A stretch of DNA of 33,685 nt from Pseudogracilibacillus sp037892545 (GTDB lineage: Bacteria; Bacillota; Bacilli; Bacillales; Amphibacillaceae): contig NZ_JBBKBG010000029.1 in NCBI RefSeq assembly GCF_037892545.1, positions 1 through 33,685 on the forward strand, written 5' to 3'. Shown one piece after another: positions 30,871-33,685 of the stretch. Every line of letters starts with the position of its first letter. The stretch's first letter is position 1. The position numbers and the translations under genes are program-made. Below the pieces are notes generated by a model, which did no database searches, was not told where the DNA came from, and saw only the letters and a list, made by a program, of their open reading frames with translations.

Positions 30871-31833
30871 ATGACTGCCAAGGGCAAAATAACATTGCCA
30901 CAAAAACGTACAGTTATTTTTACCGTAACTATTCTTTATACTATTTTGATACTATATTTTATTTTTTTCGCTTTCGGCAGAATAGGTGCATCTGCAAGCA
31001 CGACTGGGGTCACCTTTATTTTTTTTCCGATTGAGTTCTACCATTTGCCAAAGATTTCTGATTTTCTGCATCCTACTCTGATGGATTTCGTAGATCTAGG
31101 AAATGTGGCAGCCTTTATTCCATTCGGCATATTGATTCCATTGTTATTCCGTGTGAAGTTTATTCGTTTCTTTTCATTGTTCTTCCTGTCTATTCTCGTG
31201 ATCGAAACCATACAGGCACTAACTTTGCTCGGAAGCTTTGATATTAACGATGCCATTCAAAACTCTCTAGGCGCAAGCATCGGATTCGGAGCGTACAAAC
31301 TAGGGTATCGAACAAAAAACTTTTGGCTAAATATGGCTATTACCGGTATCACGTGTATTGTTATTCTAATCGGGGTATTAGCAATTTGCGGAATTGTGGA
31401 GAAAACGTTCACCAAAGCAGAGGGTCCCTTTATAGCTTTAAATGAACTGAAAAATAGTTCCGGGCATACAACAGCGGGAACAAAACCGTACAGCTTTAAA
31501 GTTAGCGGTCAAAACGTCGAACCTGGATATAATATATTTGGCGCCAAAGGCAAAGGAAGTGAAACCTACACTTATACGTCCAAGAAGGAGATTATTTTTT
31601 CATTTTATTATGGAATACCGGACTTAATGGATAGGGATGGAAGTATACGAGTTTTAGTCGATGGTCGTGAGGTATTATCCGGCTCTGGAACGGAGCAACT
31701 GAATTATCCGGAATTGTTTCCACAAATGTTTGAAATTCCACTTGAACGTGCAAGTAAGATTACGATAATCGTTAAGGGGAATGAAAAGCTTTGGGATGTA
31801 GGGTTTAGGGAAATGAAATATTTTTGGAAATGA
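30871..31833 (+). CDS. VanZ-like membrane protein with a C-terminal carbohydrate-binding-like domain
   Basis: The 320-residue protein has a VanZ-like domain (residues ~15-150) with about four helices and the conserved phrases VDLGNVAAFIPFGILIPLLF and SILVIETIQALTLLGSFDIN. A fifth helix (about 150-175) is followed by an extracellular region of ~140 residues (SSGHTTAGTKPYSFKVSG to RVLVDGREVLSGSG and EIPLERASKITIIVKG) that looks like an NPCBM/malectin-type beta sandwich. The ATG at 30871 has CAGGAGGTG eight bases upstream. VanZ-type proteins are linked to low-level glycopeptide or lipoglycopeptide resistance; here the added domain suggests binding of a cell wall or surface sugar. Confidence 0.78.
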   Translation: MTAKGKITLPQKRTVIFTVTILYTILILYFIFFAFGRIGASASTTGVTFIFFPIEFYHLPKISDFLHPTLMDFVDLGNVAAFIPFGILIPLLFRVKFIRFFSLFFLSILVIETIQALTLLGSFDINDAIQNSLGASIGFGAYKLGYRTKNFWLNMAITGITCIVILIGVLAICGIVEKTFTKAEGPFIALNELKNSSGHTTAGTKPYSFKVSGQNVEPGYNIFGAKGKGSETYTYTSKKEIIFSFYYGIPDLMDRDGSIRVLVDGREVLSGSGTEQLNYPELFPQMFEIPLERASKITIIVKGNEKLWDVGFREMKYFWK

Positions 31834-31968
31834 TTCAAACGTTTTGTTCAAGATAATGGTCTTTTTTCTTTTTCCCACCCCAAACATGTGGTGCTAGTAT
31901 ATTTTCATGGACACATCCTAGTTAGTTTCATAATTTTTGAGGAATAAGATTAAGAAGAGGTGTGTCCA

Positions 31969-32250
31969 ATGAAAGGCCATAATAAAAACCAAAATAAATT
32001 TAATGAAGATTTCAAAAGGATGGTTGTGGAATTATATCAATCTGGCACTCCAGTCAAGCAATTAACCAGCGAATATGGCGCATCTGATGTCTCCATTTAT
32101 AATTGGGTCAAAAAGTTTTCTCCCGTCAAATTTGAAGATGGAACCGTGGCAACGGCGGATGACTATACCAAGATTCAAAAGGAGCTTCGCCGGCTGCAGG
32201 AAGAAAATGAAATCTTAAAAAAGGCTATGGCCATATTCGCGAAAAGGTAA
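31969..32250 (+). CDS. IS3-family OrfA
   Basis: The 93-residue protein has a helix-turn-helix of transposase family 8 (FNEDFKRMVVELYQSGTPVK, SDVSIYNWVKKF) and a leucine-zipper coiled coil (IQKELRRLQEENEILKKAM). The ATG at 31969 follows GAAGAGG. Near its end A-AAA-AAG (32217-32223) lies in the correct phase for -1 slippage into OrfB. Confidence 0.9.
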   Translation: MKGHNKNQNKFNEDFKRMVVELYQSGTPVKQLTSEYGASDVSIYNWVKKFSPVKFEDGTVATADDYTKIQKELRRLQEENEILKKAMAIFAKR

Positions 32251-32270
32251 GCCAATCTGCAGTAGCTTCC

Positions 32271-33143
32271 GTGATTGATCAACATAAAGACCAACATCCC
32301 ATCCAAACTATGTGCGAAGTCTTGGAATTGCCGCGAAGCTCCTACTACCTAACACTCCAAGAAACCGAATCCAAGCGTGAGCGGGAAAACAAGGAGCTGA
32401 CAAAAAGGATCAAAGAGATCCACGAAGAAAGCAAAGGACGTTATGGAGCCCCAAAAATTCACCAATATCTCTGTGCGGAAGGATATAGAGTAAGTCTGAA
32501 ACGTGTACAGAAACTGATGAAAAAAGAGGGCATCCGTTCCATCGTCATTAAAAAATATCGGCCAACACCAAGCAAAGAAACAGTTATCGAACGCGAGAAT
32601 ATCCTGGCCAGGGACTTTTCTACGACCACCATCAATGAAAAATGGGTGGCCGATATTACGTATATCCATACATTAAAGGATGGCTGGTGCTACCTTGCTT
32701 CTGTGATGGACCTGCATTCAAAGAAAATCGTAGGCTATTCCTTTTCTTGTACAATGACAACAGACCTGGTGATTAAAGCATTGGATAACGCCTATGCCAC
32801 GCATCTACCACCAGAGGAGTTAATTCTGCACAGTGACTTGGGTTCCCAATATACGAGTGAGGCTTTCATGGAAGAGGCTGAGTCAAAAAAGATCAGACAA
32901 TCATTCAGTCGAAAGGGCTGCCCGTACGATAACGCCTGTATTGAATCCTTCCATGCTATTTTGAAGAAGGAAGAAATACATCACGTAACTTATCTGGATT
33001 ACGCCTCTGCAAAGATTCATCTCTTCCAATACATTGAAGGCTGGTATAATCGAAAGCGAATGCATGGCAGCCTTCAATATAAGACCCCACAACAGGTTGA
33101 AGATGAAATCCGGGTGGCGGCTAAGTCACTGCATCATGTCTGA
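32271..33143 (+). CDS. IS3-family OrfB transposase (rve integrase core)
   Basis: The 290-residue product has an HTH_21 segment (RYGAPKIHQYLCAEGYRVSL) and a DDE core with Asp128 (WVADITYIHT), Asp189 (LHSDLGSQYTS) and Glu225 (NACIESFHAILK), with 35 residues between the last two, as expected for this family. The GTG at 32271 lacks a good SD; the frame is open back to the slippery site in OrfA, reading GYGHIREKVSQSAVASVI, so the active enzyme is probably the OrfAB fusion made by -1 frameshifting. It is complete and likely functional. Confidence 0.9.
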   Translation: MIDQHKDQHPIQTMCEVLELPRSSYYLTLQETESKRERENKELTKRIKEIHEESKGRYGAPKIHQYLCAEGYRVSLKRVQKLMKKEGIRSIVIKKYRPTPSKETVIERENILARDFSTTTINEKWVADITYIHTLKDGWCYLASVMDLHSKKIVGYSFSCTMTTDLVIKALDNAYATHLPPEELILHSDLGSQYTSEAFMEEAESKKIRQSFSRKGCPYDNACIESFHAILKKEEIHHVTYLDYASAKIHLFQYIEGWYNRKRMHGSLQYKTPQQVEDEIRVAAKSLHHV

Positions 33144-33155
33144 GCACGGCGCTTT

Positions 33156-33254
33156 ACATGGAGGGGGGGGGCATGTTAGGCTCGTCCGCCTGCGAAAGGA
33201 TTGTTTGACCCTTTCGCCCTTCGCAAGACACCCATGCCCATAGAGGCTCCATGT
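33156..33254. repeat. Large nested hairpin in the IS right end
   Basis: Three stems nest inside each other: ACATGGAG (33156-33163) with CTCCATGT (33247-33254), GGGCATG (33169-33175) with CATGCCC (33233-33239), and GCGAAAGG (33192-33199) with CCTTTCGC (33210-33217). A run of G spans 33163-33171. The region is noncoding and much richer in G and C than the rest of the window. Confidence 0.85.
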
Positions 33255-33342
33255 CAAGCGACATAGACCAACCCACTCTTATGAAATGGAGCTCTGTCCA
33301 ATCCACCATCTATTTTGTGTCCAGAATATTGGCGTAGATCCA

Positions 33343-33418
33343 ATTATACGATTTACAGTGCTATGAACATTAATTTATTTAATAGGGTTTTTCAACACTA
33401 TAATCCGAATACCCAAAA
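33343..33418 (+). repeat. About 75-bp dispersed direct repeat, copy 2
   Basis: It matches 27980-28055 almost perfectly and begins 20 bases beyond the IS3 right end. Here it leads into an open frame that continues to 33575. Confidence 0.9.
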
Positions 33419-33575
33419 GAAAAAGAAATTCAAAGAAGTTGAAGCTACTTTCATAAAATTGTTACCTGATCAATTCCCGAATTGGGGTCAAATAGGCTAT
33501 GAATGGGTTTATGAAGAAATCTATGGTGCTGACTTTTCACCACTGACTAAAGCAATGGAGGAGGGTTATTTTTAA
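33363..33575 (+). CDS. Unrecognised short protein, likely a truncated gene
   Basis: The frame encodes about 70 residues from the ATG at 33363 (MNINLFNRVFQHYNPNTQKK ... GQIGYEWVYEEIYGADFSPL). It extends back in frame to a TTG at 33315 inside the IS right end. The sequence is protein-like, with many aromatic residues, but I recognise no family. There is no SD before the ATG, so the gene has probably lost its upstream part to the IS or to recombination. The first 17 residues are shared with the fragment at 28000. A hairpin overlaps its stop codon. Confidence 0.45.
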   Translation: MNINLFNRVFQHYNPNTQKKKKFKEVEATFIKLLPDQFPNWGQIGYEWVYEEIYGADFSPLTKAMEEGYF

Positions 33576-33584
33576 CCCTCTTTC
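33561..33584 (+). terminator. Terminator overlapping the last gene's stop
   Basis: GAGGGTT (33561-33567) and AACCCTC (33574-33580) form a perfect 7-bp stem followed by TTTC. The remaining 100 bases to the window end show nothing recognisable. Confidence 0.65.
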
Positions 33585-33685
33585 TACACTATTTTCCGAT
33601 TACCCCATAAAAATTATAACCAAATAAAAATCTTAAATAAAGTGTTTGAGCCTCAATTGATTTTCAAAAGTTATAAATGATACTC

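Larger units (their letters stand above)
31908..33323 (+). mobile_element. Complete IS3-family insertion sequence
   Basis: The element is bounded by TGGACACA (31908-31915) and its complement TGTGTCCA (33316-33323), with two ORFs in the IS3 layout. A shorter alternative right end is TGTCCA at 33295-33300. I find no clear target duplication at either choice. The length of about 1.4 kb is normal. It lies downstream of the VanZ-like gene without breaking it. Confidence 0.82.

Noticed and set aside
31900..33330. Target-site duplication of the IS3 element
   Set aside because: Flanking 3-5 base sequences do not match for either plausible right end.
15850..33685. Second attachment site matching the guaA 3' end
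   Set aside because: No repeat of the guaA terminal bases or of the ATTGCACTTTT doublet near 15940 was found further along in the window.

Overview
The window comes from a low-GC Gram-positive bacterium, most likely of the family Bacillaceae. The signs are AT-rich codon use, strong AGGAGG-type ribosome sites, many GTG and TTG starts, T-tailed hairpin terminators and a core gene set (YdbS/YdbT, NagB, GuaA, lipoprotein-dependent amino acid importers) typical of Bacillus relatives. I cannot name a species.

Bases 1 to about 15930 look like ordinary chromosome. In order they hold: a YdbS/YdbT membrane pair with a metallo-hydrolase; a convergent methyltransferase, DUF3006 protein and secreted ComEC/ComEA-like metallo-hydrolase; two tandem family-3 amino acid ABC importers (lipoprotein, permease, ATPase), each with a terminator between binding protein and permease; a twelve-copy 51-bp tandem repeat; a degenerate NagZ-like GH3 protein divergent from nagB; a glycerophosphodiester phosphodiesterase; and guaA. 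The GuaA is unusual: its ammonia-ligase half is canonical, but its glutaminase half has Tyr where the catalytic His should be.

From 15950 onward the window is a mosaic of mobile DNA. A tyrosine integrase sits immediately downstream of guaA, which is known as an island insertion hotspot. It is followed by a DUF3173 protein and then the regulatory block of a Tn916-family element: ORF8-like, ORF7-like sigma factor, and a divergent ORF9-like repressor. Between ORF7 and ORF9 lies an unusually elaborate leader: a 23-codon peptide with a perfect SD between two terminators, plus a long two-armed operator-like dyad before ORF9. The block is followed not by tet(M) and conjugation genes but by MerR-type drug-response modules.

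Those modules are (i) a TipAS-type MerR regulator overlapping a DUF2268 predicted metalloprotease, (ii) an ABC-2 export cluster in which an ISL3-family transposase is fused in frame to the second half of a permease and the ATPase is missing, and (iii) a MerR regulator with a complete DrrAB-like exporter. Three promoters here have the 19-bp spacer typical of MerR control.

The right end holds IS remnants, an Rrf2 regulator with a CxxC flavoprotein oxidoreductase, a VanZ-like protein with an extra C-terminal domain, a complete IS3-family element with a -1 slippery site and a large nested hairpin, and one of two copies of a repeat of about 75 bp. The mobile half reads as a Tn916-derived island that collected drug-response exporters and was then eroded by insertion sequences.
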